From contig CALIQO010000275.1 of assembly GCA_938044055.1 (NCBI GenBank), positions 1-6,939 on the forward strand: a stretch of 6,939 nucleotides of DNA, given 5' to 3'. The translations under genes and the position numbers were made by a program. Numbering within the stretch: position 1 is the first letter of the stretch; the number at the start of each line of letters is the position of its first letter. The notes beneath the pieces were generated by a model. The model saw only the letters and a program-made list of their open reading frames with translations, did not search any database and was not told where the DNA came from. Origin of the DNA: an uncultured Saprospiraceae bacterium (GTDB lineage: Bacteria > Bacteroidota > Bacteroidia > Chitinophagales > Saprospiraceae). Positions 1 through 6,205 of this stretch are shown piece after piece.

Positions 1-227
1 TCAAGATCGTAGATCGGATTGTTAGCAACAATTAATTCATTGTTTCTGTCGAACATCATTCCTCTCGCAGGATAATTGGTGTTTTTAGCAAGGGTTGTTC
101 TTTCTGCTTGATCTCTATAAGAACTATCAATGATCTGAATATGGGCAGCCTTCATCAACAACAGTGATGAGCATACCACGAAGAATATGATTATAAATTT
201 CTGCCTATGTATAGATTTATCATCCAT
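1..227 (-). CDS. mrdA: Penicillin-binding protein 2, N-terminal part (runs off left edge)
   Basis: Only the first 75 codons are inside the window. They read as a bitopic class B penicillin-binding protein: a short charged N-terminus (MDDKSIHRQK), one membrane segment at about residues 11-27, then the start of the periplasmic dimerisation domain with the family's RG motif (PARGMMFDRNNELIVANN, about 53-70) and PIYDL after it. The catalytic transpeptidase domain is outside the window; family members are usually about 600-650 residues. PBP2 cross-links peptidoglycan during cell elongation with RodA and the MreBCD complex. The ATG at 227 lies 1 nt after the mreD stop, which suggests translational coupling. 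The sequence alone could fit other class B PBPs, but its place directly after mreD makes PBP2 the likely identity. rodA would be expected next, beyond the edge. Confidence 0.93.
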   Translation of the reverse strand, partial: MDDKSIHRQKFIIIFFVVCSSLLLMKAAHIQIIDSSYRDQAERTTLAKNTNYPARGMMFDRNNELIVANNPIYDL

Positions 228-228
228 G

Positions 229-750
229 TTAAATCCTGTTTCTAATAATCATCTGACTTAAATACAATAGAATAAATGAAACAGTAAAAGAAAAAAGAGT
301 GTTCATTATTATTTCAAAGATAAATACAAATGAGAAAGCTTCTACAGAAAAGTAGAAAAAGGTATGAATAGCCATAAGCACGCCGAGATATGTAGCAAAC
401 CAAGCTGGACCCATATTACTAAGGGTAGGACTTTTATCATTATCATAACCACCATAAGGCTCCATTAACTTTAGAATTATGCCTCTGATGTAAGCTGTAA
501 AAACAAGTGTCGCAGCATGGATTCCTAAGCTCTCGTAAAATAAGTCAATACAGAACCCCATTATGAAAGCAAGAACAAGTACAATCTCTCTAGGCGTGCG
601 GAAGGGTAGTAATAGAATAAAAATAGGATAGACTATGAAGTGTATAAAACCAAAACTTCCACCATCAAACGTTATCCTCCTTAGAACTAAACTCTGGAGT
701 AGAACCAATACAATAAACCGGATGATGTTAATAGTGACAACTTTATTCAT
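229..750 (-). CDS. mreD: Rod shape-determining protein MreD
   Basis: A 173-residue, very hydrophobic integral membrane protein with five or six predicted segments (about 7-24, 34-50, 56-72, 76-95, 113-134 and 142-166). That is the usual size and layout for MreD, which links MreC to the elongation machinery in the inner membrane. MreD is poorly conserved in sequence. The stretch with FIMGFCIDLFYESLGIHA (about 62-79) resembles the conserved MreD region with an acidic residue next to a G-hydrophobic pattern, but the call rests largely on position between mreC and PBP2. The ATG at 750 lies inside the 3' end of mreC (8-nt overlap), and the stop is 1 nt from the PBP2 start. No Shine-Dalgarno sequence is evident, as is common in Bacteroidota, so re-initiation from mreC is the likely mode of translation. 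Confidence 0.93.
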   Translation of the reverse strand: MNKVVTINIIRFIVLVLLQSLVLRRITFDGGSFGFIHFIVYPIFILLLPFRTPREIVLVLAFIMGFCIDLFYESLGIHAATLVFTAYIRGIILKLMEPYGGYDNDKSPTLSNMGPAWFATYLGVLMAIHTFFYFSVEAFSFVFIFEIIMNTLFSFTVSFILLYLSQMIIRNRI

Positions 751-1564
751 TGGTTAAGGTGTTTCTCAAAGAATCAATTTCCGCCTTCATGGTATTGTTG
801 ATAACGAAGACATTTTCAATACTACTTAGGTCGTAGTGCATTTTTACATCTATGTTATAATTTCCGCTCCCTTCATCACTAAATGAAAAGTTAGATATAG
901 TTCCTATGGATAAGTTTTTAGGAAAAATAGCAGAATAGCCACTTGTAACAATACTGTCTCCAACTGCTATTCTAGCATGTCTCGGAATTCCCTCCAGTTT
1001 CATGTTCATAGGATTCATAGATTTCCACACTAGATTACCGAAATAGTTTTTGTTTTTAATGGTACAACTCGTGCGAGATAAGCTATTGTTTAAGGGCAAT
1101 ACAGTAGCATAATTGTTGGATACATTCTTAATAATGCCCACAACACCATAGGAGGAAATAACACCCATATTGGGCTGTATATTATTTCTCTTTCCAGCGC
1201 ATATACTGAAATAGTTGTTTCTCAAATTGAGTGTTTTACTACAGATTTTTGCAGGAGAGACAAGGTATTGAACATGATTACTGTCTACACCCAGACGCGC
1301 AGTCTCGGTATCTACATTGATGAGTTGTTGAATCAATGAGGCATTCTCATTAGATAAGCTATCCGTAATTTTCTTAAGCTTAAGATAGTCATTGATTTCT
1401 GTAACTTCTTGGTTCATCTTTCCGACAAAAAGCCTAGAAGAATTGAAGTAGATGTCTCTCTGACTATTGTTGAAGTTAATAATCAGGTAGAAGCAGAGTA
1501 TCTGCAACCCTATGAAGATGAAGTGAACCCCGTTCTTTAATAAAAGCAACAATAAGTTCCTCAT
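743..1564 (-). CDS. mreC: Rod shape-determining protein MreC
   Basis: A 273-residue bitopic protein with the standard MreC architecture. A membrane segment lies at about residues 11-31, a predicted coiled coil at about 48-85 (region with KLKKITDSLSNENASL), and the periplasmic beta-domain pair at about 100-258. Family-typical stretches are GVISSYGVVGIIKNVS (134-149), which continues to the LPLNNSLSRTSC segment, and AVGDSIVTSGYSAIFPKN (200-217), which precedes an IGTI turn. MreC forms the periplasmic scaffold that connects MreB filaments to PBP2 and the cell-wall synthases. It starts 10 nt after the mreB stop and its stop overlaps the mreD start. Cysteines at 108, 122 and 167 lie in the periplasmic part, which is mildly unusual. 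Length and order agree with Bacteroidota homologues. Confidence 0.96.
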   Translation of the reverse strand: MRNLLLLLLKNGVHFIFIGLQILCFYLIINFNNSQRDIYFNSSRLFVGKMNQEVTEINDYLKLKKITDSLSNENASLIQQLINVDTETARLGVDSNHVQYLVSPAKICSKTLNLRNNYFSICAGKRNNIQPNMGVISSYGVVGIIKNVSNNYATVLPLNNSLSRTSCTIKNKNYFGNLVWKSMNPMNMKLEGIPRHARIAVGDSIVTSGYSAIFPKNLSIGTISNFSFSDEGSGNYNIDVKMHYDLSSIENVFVINNTMKAEIDSLRNTLTNE

Positions 1565-1574
1565 AGCTCATGTT

Positions 1575-2606
1575 CTAGATACTACGACGGTCTATTAAGA
1601 AAGAATATCTATCTGTATTCTTAAGCGCTATTCCAGTTCCTCTTACCACCGCACGGAGCGGATCATCTGCAACATGGACGTTAAGTTTTGTCTTAGAAGA
1701 AACCCTTCTTGCCAGACCTCTCAGTAAAGCTCCTCCTCCAGTTAGGTATATACCTGTTTTATAGATGTCTGACGCCAGTTCAGGAGGGGTGTCTTCAAGT
1801 GCTTTCAACACTGCTTCTTCAATCTTCGCAATTGATTTATCTAAAGCCTCAGCGGTTTCAGTATGATTGGTATATACTTGTTTAGGAATTCCAGTAAGAA
1901 GGTCTCTCCCGTTAACTGCAAATTTTTCTGGAGGATTCTGAAGATCAACAGATGCGGCACCCACATGTATTTTAATCTGTTCCGCCGTACGTTCTCCGAT
2001 AAGTAAGTTGTGCTTTCTCTTCATATAATCGATGATATCCATCGTGAATTCATCTCCTGCAGTTCTTATGCTCTGATCGGTTACAATACCAGATAATGCA
2101 ATAACAGCAATTTCTGTTGTTCCTCCTCCTATATCTATGATCATATTCCCCACCGGCTCTTCCACATCTAAGCCTATACCTAGAGCAGCTGCCATAGGCT
2201 CATGAATTAAGTAAGTTTCTTTAGAGTCGACATGGTCTGCTGAATCAAATACAGCTCTTTTTTCTACTTCGGTAATACCTGAAGGTATACAAATCACCAT
2301 TTTCAAGTGCGTAAAGAATCTACGCTTATCTCCGATTAAATTTATCAATCCCTGAATAAGTGCTTCGGCAGCTTGAAAATCAGCAATAACTCCATCTTTC
2401 AATGGCCTTATTGTCTTGATGTTTTCATGGGTTTTTTCATGCATCTGCATAGCCTTATTACCAACGGCGATGATTTCGTTAGTGAATCTGTTTATGGCGA
2501 CAATACTGGGTTCATCCACCACTACTTTATCATCTTGGATGATAAGCGTATTGGCAGTTCCTAGATCGACAGCTAATTCTTGTGTAAAAAAGCTGAAAAA
2601 CTTCAT
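1575..2606 (-). CDS. mreB: Rod shape-determining protein MreB (bacterial actin)
   Basis: A 343-residue actin-fold ATPase, the normal MreB length. Visible nucleotide-binding motifs are phosphate-1 DLGTANTLI (14-22), the connecting-helix region HEPMAAALGIG (135-145), phosphate-2 IDIGGGTTEIAVI (157-169) and the adenosine motif TGGGALLRGL (289-298). The N-terminal MKFFSFFTQ resembles the membrane-facing amphipathic end of MreB. It forms short filaments under the inner membrane that orient the elongation synthases. MreB is much better conserved than MreC and MreD, and this is the most secure call in the cluster. It is the first gene of the mreBCD-PBP2 unit. The ATG at 2606 follows an A-rich stretch with only a weak, distant AGGA, typical of Bacteroidota. 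A leader of about 235 nt precedes it. In many Bacteroidota purH lies just upstream of mreB (from memory); here the neighbour is an M16-family gene. Confidence 0.98.
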   Translation of the reverse strand: MKFFSFFTQELAVDLGTANTLIIQDDKVVVDEPSIVAINRFTNEIIAVGNKAMQMHEKTHENIKTIRPLKDGVIADFQAAEALIQGLINLIGDKRRFFTHLKMVICIPSGITEVEKRAVFDSADHVDSKETYLIHEPMAAALGIGLDVEEPVGNMIIDIGGGTTEIAVIALSGIVTDQSIRTAGDEFTMDIIDYMKRKHNLLIGERTAEQIKIHVGAASVDLQNPPEKFAVNGRDLLTGIPKQVYTNHTETAEALDKSIAKIEEAVLKALEDTPPELASDIYKTGIYLTGGGALLRGLARRVSSKTKLNVHVADDPLRAVVRGTGIALKNTDRYSFLIDRRSI

Positions 2607-2641
2607 TATTTTACTTTTGTCCTATAGTTATCAATGTTAAT

Positions 2642-2679
2642 CTATATGATAGCTGGTCTTCCGACCAAGCAATATATAG
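2642..2679 (-). repeat. Imperfect stem-loop with GNRA-type loop before mreB
   Basis: The arms 2642-2658 and 2663-2679 form an imperfect inverted repeat of about 15 pairs: an outer CTATAT block, an inner GCT/AGC block and a perfect GGTC/GACC apex. As RNA from the minus strand the apex reads GGUC-GGAA-GACC, a stem closed by GGAA, which is a GNRA tetraloop. It ends about 35 nt before the mreB ATG, so it could affect translation or message stability. Function is inferred from position only. Confidence 0.5.
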
Positions 2680-2696
2680 CTCGAAAAATCATGCCA

Positions 2697-2727
2697 TAAT
2701 TATAATGTTTCTGAAAACATATAATTA
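2697..2727 (-). repeat. AT-rich stem-loop in the mreB leader
   Basis: An inverted repeat with arms TAATTATaATGTTT (2697-2710) and AAACATATAATTA (2715-2727), given as + strand. It makes a 13-bp stem with one bulged A at 2704 and a 4-nt loop. On the transcribed minus strand the stem is followed about 9 nt later by TTTTT (2688-2684). The stem has only two G-C pairs, so it could be a weak attenuator, a protein-binding hairpin, or chance in AT-rich DNA. Confidence 0.5.
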
Positions 2728-2847
2728 GTGGTTCGATTCTTTAATTAAGAAAGCTCATGGGAAGGAGCACAGAAAATGCAATTGGTCAAAGAGAGATAAA
2801 AGCACGTTAAAAAAAACACTTTAGTAAATCACTTCATAAGAAGAGGG

Positions 2848-2855
2848 CAAAGGTA
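2848..2855 (-). promoter_or_regulatory. Bacteroidota-type -7 box, candidate mreB promoter
   Basis: On the minus strand the sequence TACCTTTGCC matches the Bacteroidota -7 consensus TAnnTTTG at every fixed base and is followed by the common C. It sits 33 nt after the stop codon of the M16 gene and about 240 nt before the mreB start, with no other gene between. A TTTG at 2884-2881 is the only clear -33-like sequence, but 25 nt separate it from the box, longer than the usual 19-21, so the -33 part is poor. The likely start of transcription is near 2842. Confidence 0.55.
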
Positions 2856-2887
2856 GGCTATTTTTCCCTATTGCAGTCATCAAAGTA

Positions 2888-4159
2888 CTAGGAAACTATG
2901 ACCGTATTCATATCTTCCTTATTCAAGTATTTAATAGCTAGATCTCTAACCTGTTCTGCCGATGCCGATTTAATTTCTTCTATTATTTCAATACCATCGT
3001 CCGTGCTCATATCATTAAGAATAAGGGACTTAATCCACTTAATTGATCGGAATGGTCCATCTAGCATATTTAAGATATTGCCTGCAATGTAATTCTTCAC
3101 CATTCTTAACTCCTCTTCTTTGACAAGTTCTGTTTTTAGCAACCCTATTTCTTGATGTATAGAAGCCAGTGTATCTTGAATGTTTTTATGGGCAACATCG
3201 CACGAAACATAGAAGTGTCCATCTAATCTCATATTGTCAATAAAGCTTGAAACATTGTAGGTTAGCCCTTTTTCTTCTCGGATTTTTTTCATCAATCTCG
3301 AACCGAAAAAGCCTCCTAAAATGGTGTTTAACACAATCCACAATGGATAATCAGGGTGATTTTTAGCAAATAGTTTTTTCCCTAAGATGATGGCAGATTG
3401 ACTTGGCGCACCTAAAGAAATGGATTTTTTTTCTCCTGGATTAGGTGTAATAGATTCTGTATAGGAGCGCACTTTAATTTTATTATTTCGATGAGAAAAC
3501 AAGCCATCTATCGATTTCCTCATTTCATCTGTTATGTTGCCTGAAAGAAACATATAACAATTATTAATACCAAAATTAGAATTATAATGACGCTCTAATT
3601 CAGGAATTGAAATAGCATTATACATTTCTGTATTGCTATTAAAGCCATATGGATGGTCTGGGCCAAATACATCTTCAGTAAACTCTCGATAGGCAACTAC
3701 ATCATTCTTTCTCAATTCTATATTGAGATTGGCTTTGTTTCTTTTCTTGTATTTTTCTAGATCAGAAGAATTGAAAGCGGGTTCATGGATGATTTCTGAT
3801 AGAATCGGGATTAATTCAGAAGCAAACTTATTAAGGCCATAAATGGCATGTGATGACTGATCCATATTGGCTTTGGTGCTTAAAGAAGCTCCAAAAAAAT
3901 CAATCTTACTAGCAAGTTCCTTAGAAGCTAGATTTCGGGTTGCTTCTTTCATTAAAGAAGTGGTGACTCTGTTTACAAGCCGCTTAGATTCTTGTATACG
4001 CCCTCCTCGATGGACGATGTCGATTTTAAAAACCTCCTTTTGCCCACTTAACACTTCGTATACAGGAATACCGTTAGAAAGATTCCACTTAAGGATCTGA
4101 GGTATTTTAATGTCTAGGTTCTCTTTAATTTCAGGACCTCTTGATCTGCTATATGCCAT
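2888..4159 (-). CDS. M16B-family (insulinase-like) protein, inactive-type subunit
   Basis: A 423-residue two-domain M16 protein, normal for one M16B subunit. The N-terminal half begins with the family strand pattern (NLSNGIPVYEV at 26-36, HRGGRI at 50-55). The zinc site expected just after it is missing: where active members have HXXEH, this protein has about RVTTS (64-68, in RVTTSLMKEATRN), so it cannot bind zinc in the usual way. The C-terminal half keeps the partner-subunit motif GGFFGSRLMKKIREEKGLTY (282-301), with R288 and Y301 at the positions that help bind substrate in active/inactive pairs. I see no signal peptide or lipobox, so a cytoplasmic location is the default. Such proteins usually work with a catalytic HXXEH partner encoded next door; none is in the window. 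The ATG at 4159 is chosen because the promoter at 4212-4181 lies just upstream and homology begins here. An upstream in-frame ATG at 4330 would add 57 residues across that promoter. The natural substrate cannot be told. Confidence 0.88.
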   Translation of the reverse strand: MAYSRSRGPEIKENLDIKIPQILKWNLSNGIPVYEVLSGQKEVFKIDIVHRGGRIQESKRLVNRVTTSLMKEATRNLASKELASKIDFFGASLSTKANMDQSSHAIYGLNKFASELIPILSEIIHEPAFNSSDLEKYKKRNKANLNIELRKNDVVAYREFTEDVFGPDHPYGFNSNTEMYNAISIPELERHYNSNFGINNCYMFLSGNITDEMRKSIDGLFSHRNNKIKVRSYTESITPNPGEKKSISLGAPSQSAIILGKKLFAKNHPDYPLWIVLNTILGGFFGSRLMKKIREEKGLTYNVSSFIDNMRLDGHFYVSCDVAHKNIQDTLASIHQEIGLLKTELVKEEELRMVKNYIAGNILNMLDGPFRSIKWIKSLILNDMSTDDGIEIIEEIKSASAEQVRDLAIKYLNKEDMNTVIVS

Positions 4160-4180
4160 TAACCAGTTATAATAGAGGTG

Positions 4181-4212
4181 CAAAGATAGACCTTCATATC
4201 GATTAGAAGCAA
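4181..4212 (-). promoter_or_regulatory. Bacteroidota-type promoter of the M16 gene
   Basis: On the minus strand a TTG (-33 element, 4212-4210) is followed after 21 nt by TATCTTTG (-7 element, 4188-4181), and the sequence continues CACC. This matches the Bacteroidota housekeeping sigma pattern TTG...TAnnTTTG in sequence and spacing. Transcription would start near 4175, leaving a leader of about 15 nt before the ATG at 4159. The site falls inside the longer open reading frame that starts at 4330, which argues against that longer start. Confidence 0.8.
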
Positions 4213-4355
4213 TAACATTAAGTGTCATTTCAACACGCCGAAAAGAGATAGATTTATTAATCGTGTCTGAAGTCCTAGGAAAAAACCATATATAGGTTAT
4301 TTTTACACCCTTAATTTCCTCGGGAGTCATAGGAATCCCTTTTTGTGAAAATCAA

Positions 4356-4394
4356 TTTTATAAATCATTCTTTATAAAAAGTCATTCTGACTTT
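4356..4394. repeat. Two adjacent inverted repeats with a shared TCATTCT core
   Basis: The first repeat has arms TTTTATAAA (4356-4364) and TTTATAAAA (4371-4379), a perfect 9-bp match around a 6-nt spacer. The second has arms AAAGTC (4378-4383) and GACTTT (4389-4394) around ATTCT. The heptamer TCATTCT occurs in both, at 4365-4371 and at 4382-4388, 17 nt apart. The cluster sits about 100 nt before dnaN and about 195 nt before the M16 start, so it could be an operator. A chance origin is possible because the DNA is AT-rich. Confidence 0.4.
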
Positions 4395-4489
4395 AGAAAA
4401 TAGAATAGTTATTTTATTGACTTCCCTATATATTGAGGACATATTATCATTATTGCGACATAAGTACGTACAATTAAATTTTAATGCAC

Positions 4490-5605
4490 ATGAAATTTGA
4501 TGTTTCTTCTTCAGAATTACTCAGCGTTTTACAGGTAGCAAGTGGATCTATAAACCCTAATCCAGTATTACCAATTCTTGAAGATTTTTTATTTGACTTA
4601 AAGGACAACAACCTGACTATTACAGCAACTGATCTAGAAACATCTATTATATCTAGTATAGAAGTACTTTCTGCAGATGACGGAAAAATTGCTGTACCAG
4701 CCAGAATATTATTAGATACTTTAAAAGCACTTCCAGATCAGCCTATCACATTTACGCTAGATGAGGAAACCAATGGCATCACAATAAAGTCTAGCTATGG
4801 AGAATATAAGCTAGCAGGAGATAGCCCAGCTGATTTCCCAGAGATTCCGGAAGAAAAAGACATTACTTCTATAACATTGCCTGGCGATTCACTCCATAAG
4901 GCTATTACTAAGACTATTTTTGCAGTAAGCAATGATGAGCTTAGGTTGTCTATGACAGGTGTTTATGCGCAAGTAGATTTCAATAAAATTATTTTTGTAG
5001 CGACCGATGCTCATAAGTTAGTCAAGTATACATTCGGAAACATAAGTTCTGAATCTACTTCTTCTTTTATTATCCCTAAAAAGGGTTTCAACTTACTTAA
5101 AAACGCTACTTCAGGAGTTGAAGAAGTTAAGATGAGTTTTAACAAGAAGAATGTGTTTTTTGATTTTAATGAAACGAAGGTGGTCTGCAGATTAATAGAC
5201 GCAAAGTATCCAGATTACAATGCTGTAATTCCTGTGGACAACCCTAATACACTTGCTCTAGGCAGACGAGATTTTCTAAATTCTCTGAAGAGAATCGCCA
5301 TCTATGCCAATAAGACTACTAATCAGGTTATTCTAAATCTTACCAATGCTAGCTTAACAATCTCAGCTCAAGATCTAGATTTTTCTAATGAAGCTACAGA
5401 GCAATTATCTTGTGAATATCAAGGAGATCCTATGACCATAGGATTTAATGCGAAATTCCTTTTAGAAATGCTCAATGTCTTAGAAGGAGATGATATAGTA
5501 ATTGAATTATCAACCCCTAATAGAGCTGGTATATTACTGCCATCAGAACAAGAAGAAGGAGAAAATCTTCTGATGCTTGTAATGCCAGTAATGATGAGTA
5601 ATTAA
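4490..5605 (+). CDS. dnaN: DNA polymerase III subunit beta (sliding clamp)
   Basis: A 371-residue beta clamp, the normal length, with three clamp domains of about 120 residues each. It begins MKFDVSSSELL, as Bacteroidota clamps do. Other family landmarks are VLPILEDFLFDL and TATDLETSI early in domain 1, VATDAHKLVKY near the end of the first half of domain 2, LIDAKYPDYNAVIP (about 235-248) at the domain 2/3 boundary, and the C-terminal MPVMMSN, the Bacteroidota form of the MPxRL tail near the hydrophobic partner-binding pocket. The dimeric ring encircles DNA and tethers polymerase III and repair proteins. A second in-frame ATG lies 6 nt upstream (4484) and would add Met-His; 4490 is preferred because homologues start MKF. 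dnaN is separated here from dnaA, as is usual in Bacteroidota. nadD follows after 9 nt. Confidence 0.98.
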   Translation: MKFDVSSSELLSVLQVASGSINPNPVLPILEDFLFDLKDNNLTITATDLETSIISSIEVLSADDGKIAVPARILLDTLKALPDQPITFTLDEETNGITIKSSYGEYKLAGDSPADFPEIPEEKDITSITLPGDSLHKAITKTIFAVSNDELRLSMTGVYAQVDFNKIIFVATDAHKLVKYTFGNISSESTSSFIIPKKGFNLLKNATSGVEEVKMSFNKKNVFFDFNETKVVCRLIDAKYPDYNAVIPVDNPNTLALGRRDFLNSLKRIAIYANKTTNQVILNLTNASLTISAQDLDFSNEATEQLSCEYQGDPMTIGFNAKFLLEMLNVLEGDDIVIELSTPNRAGILLPSEQEEGENLLMLVMPVMMSN

Positions 5606-5614
5606 TAAGGGGCT

Positions 5615-6205
5615 ATGAAAATAGGCTTGTTCTTTGGTTCATTTAATCCTATTCATGTAGGGCATCTTATAATTGCGCAACACCTGGTAGAACATTCTGA
5701 TTTAGATCAAGTATGGATGGTAGTTACACCACACAATCCACATAAGAAAAAATCTTCTCTAGCTAAGGACTATGATAGATTACATCTGGTTAATATAGCT
5801 ATAGGGGATAATCCTAAGATTAAGTCATCAGACATTGAGTTTTCGTTGCCTAAACCATCATACACTGTTGACACACTTATATATCTTAAAGAAAGACACA
5901 GTAAGGAAGAATTCGTGTTGATAATGGGTGGTGATAATCTCTCTACATTACATAAGTGGAAAAACTATGAAATGATCCTTAATAATCATGAGATCTATGT
6001 CTATAGAAGACCTTCTTATGATCTTGGAGAACTTCAATTTCACCCTACAGTTAAGATTATCGATGCACCATTGTTAGAAATTTCTTCAAGTTTTATTAGA
6101 CGGCAGATAAAAAATAAGAAGTCTATTCGTTACTTAGTAACAGAACCTGTGTATGACTATCTTGATAAAACGGCGATGTATGAAAATCTCTTATCTAAGC
6201 TGTAG
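5615..6205 (+). CDS. nadD: Nicotinate-mononucleotide adenylyltransferase
   Basis: A 196-residue nucleotidyltransferase of the HIGH-type Rossmann superfamily, at the usual NadD length. The ATP site is visible at the start as GLFFGSFNPIHVGH (4-17, with H14 and H17 as the HxGH pair), and the second signature is ISSSFIRRQI (156-165). GGDNLSTLHKWK (105-116) matches the NadD GxDNL...W segment, and PSYTVDTL (81-88) is the conserved substrate-side motif. The enzyme joins ATP and nicotinate mononucleotide to give deamido-NAD and pyrophosphate, the central step of NAD synthesis in the cytoplasm. The C-terminal YLVTEPVYDYL is typical of NadD and separates it from CoaD. AAGGGG lies just before the ATG and could act as a ribosome-binding site. 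The gene follows dnaN by 9 nt and overlaps porZ by 26 nt. Confidence 0.97.
   Translation: MKIGLFFGSFNPIHVGHLIIAQHLVEHSDLDQVWMVVTPHNPHKKKSSLAKDYDRLHLVNIAIGDNPKIKSSDIEFSLPKPSYTVDTLIYLKERHSKEEFVLIMGGDNLSTLHKWKNYEMILNNHEIYVYRRPSYDLGELQFHPTVKIIDAPLLEISSSFIRRQIKNKKSIRYLVTEPVYDYLDKTAMYENLLSKL

Larger units (their letters stand above)
2607..2887 (-). promoter_or_regulatory. mreB upstream region / probable long 5' leader
   Basis: This 281-nt gap between the M16 gene and mreB contains no credible gene; I see only open frames of a few codons. Read on the minus strand it holds, in order, a TACCTTTG -7 box (2855-2848), a small CTTC-TTAT-GAAG hairpin (2843-2832), a run of eight T (2816-2809), and two larger inverted repeats (2727-2697 and 2679-2642) before the A-rich segment in front of the mreB ATG. 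If transcription starts about 6 nt after the -7 box, the leader is about 235 nt. No GC-rich hairpin followed by T-run is present, so a terminator for the M16 gene is not evident and read-through into mreB is possible. I do not recognise a known riboswitch. Confidence 0.6.
4160..4489. other. Divergent intergenic region between the M16 gene and dnaN
   Basis: This gap of 330 nt lies between two divergently transcribed genes. It contains the M16 promoter (4212-4181), a pair of inverted repeats (4356-4394), and an AT-rich stretch before dnaN. I find no convincing dnaN promoter. A TTGAC at 4417-4421 could be a -33 element, but no TAnnTTTG follows at the right distance; only weak matches such as TATTATCA (4442) and CATTATTG (4449) exist. 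The minus-strand frame stays open from 4330 to 4160 but shows no family similarity that I recognise. No RNA gene is visible. Confidence 0.6.

Noticed and set aside
2373..2640. Plus-strand open frames opposite the start of mreB.
   Set aside because: They lie antisense to well-conserved MreB coding sequence and have no recognisable protein features.
2729..2742. GGTTCGATTC upstream of mreB, which looks like a tRNA T-loop on the plus strand.
   Set aside because: The flanking bases do not form a 5-bp T-stem, and no acceptor, D or anticodon arm can be placed around it.
2809..2843. Possible intrinsic terminator of the M16 gene: small hairpin (2843-2832) and T8 run (2816-2809) on the minus strand.
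   Set aside because: The stem is only 4 bp and lies 15 nt from the T-run, and it falls downstream of the candidate mreB promoter, so it is not a standard terminator.
2898..4100. Plus-strand open frames opposite the M16 gene (2898-3092 and 3867-4100).
   Set aside because: They are antisense shadows of a gene with clear family motifs and have no plausible product.
4417..4447. A sigma70-like dnaN promoter, TTGACT followed after 17 nt by CATATT.
   Set aside because: Bacteroidota housekeeping sigma factors do not use the TATAAT type, and CATATT matches it at only four of six positions.
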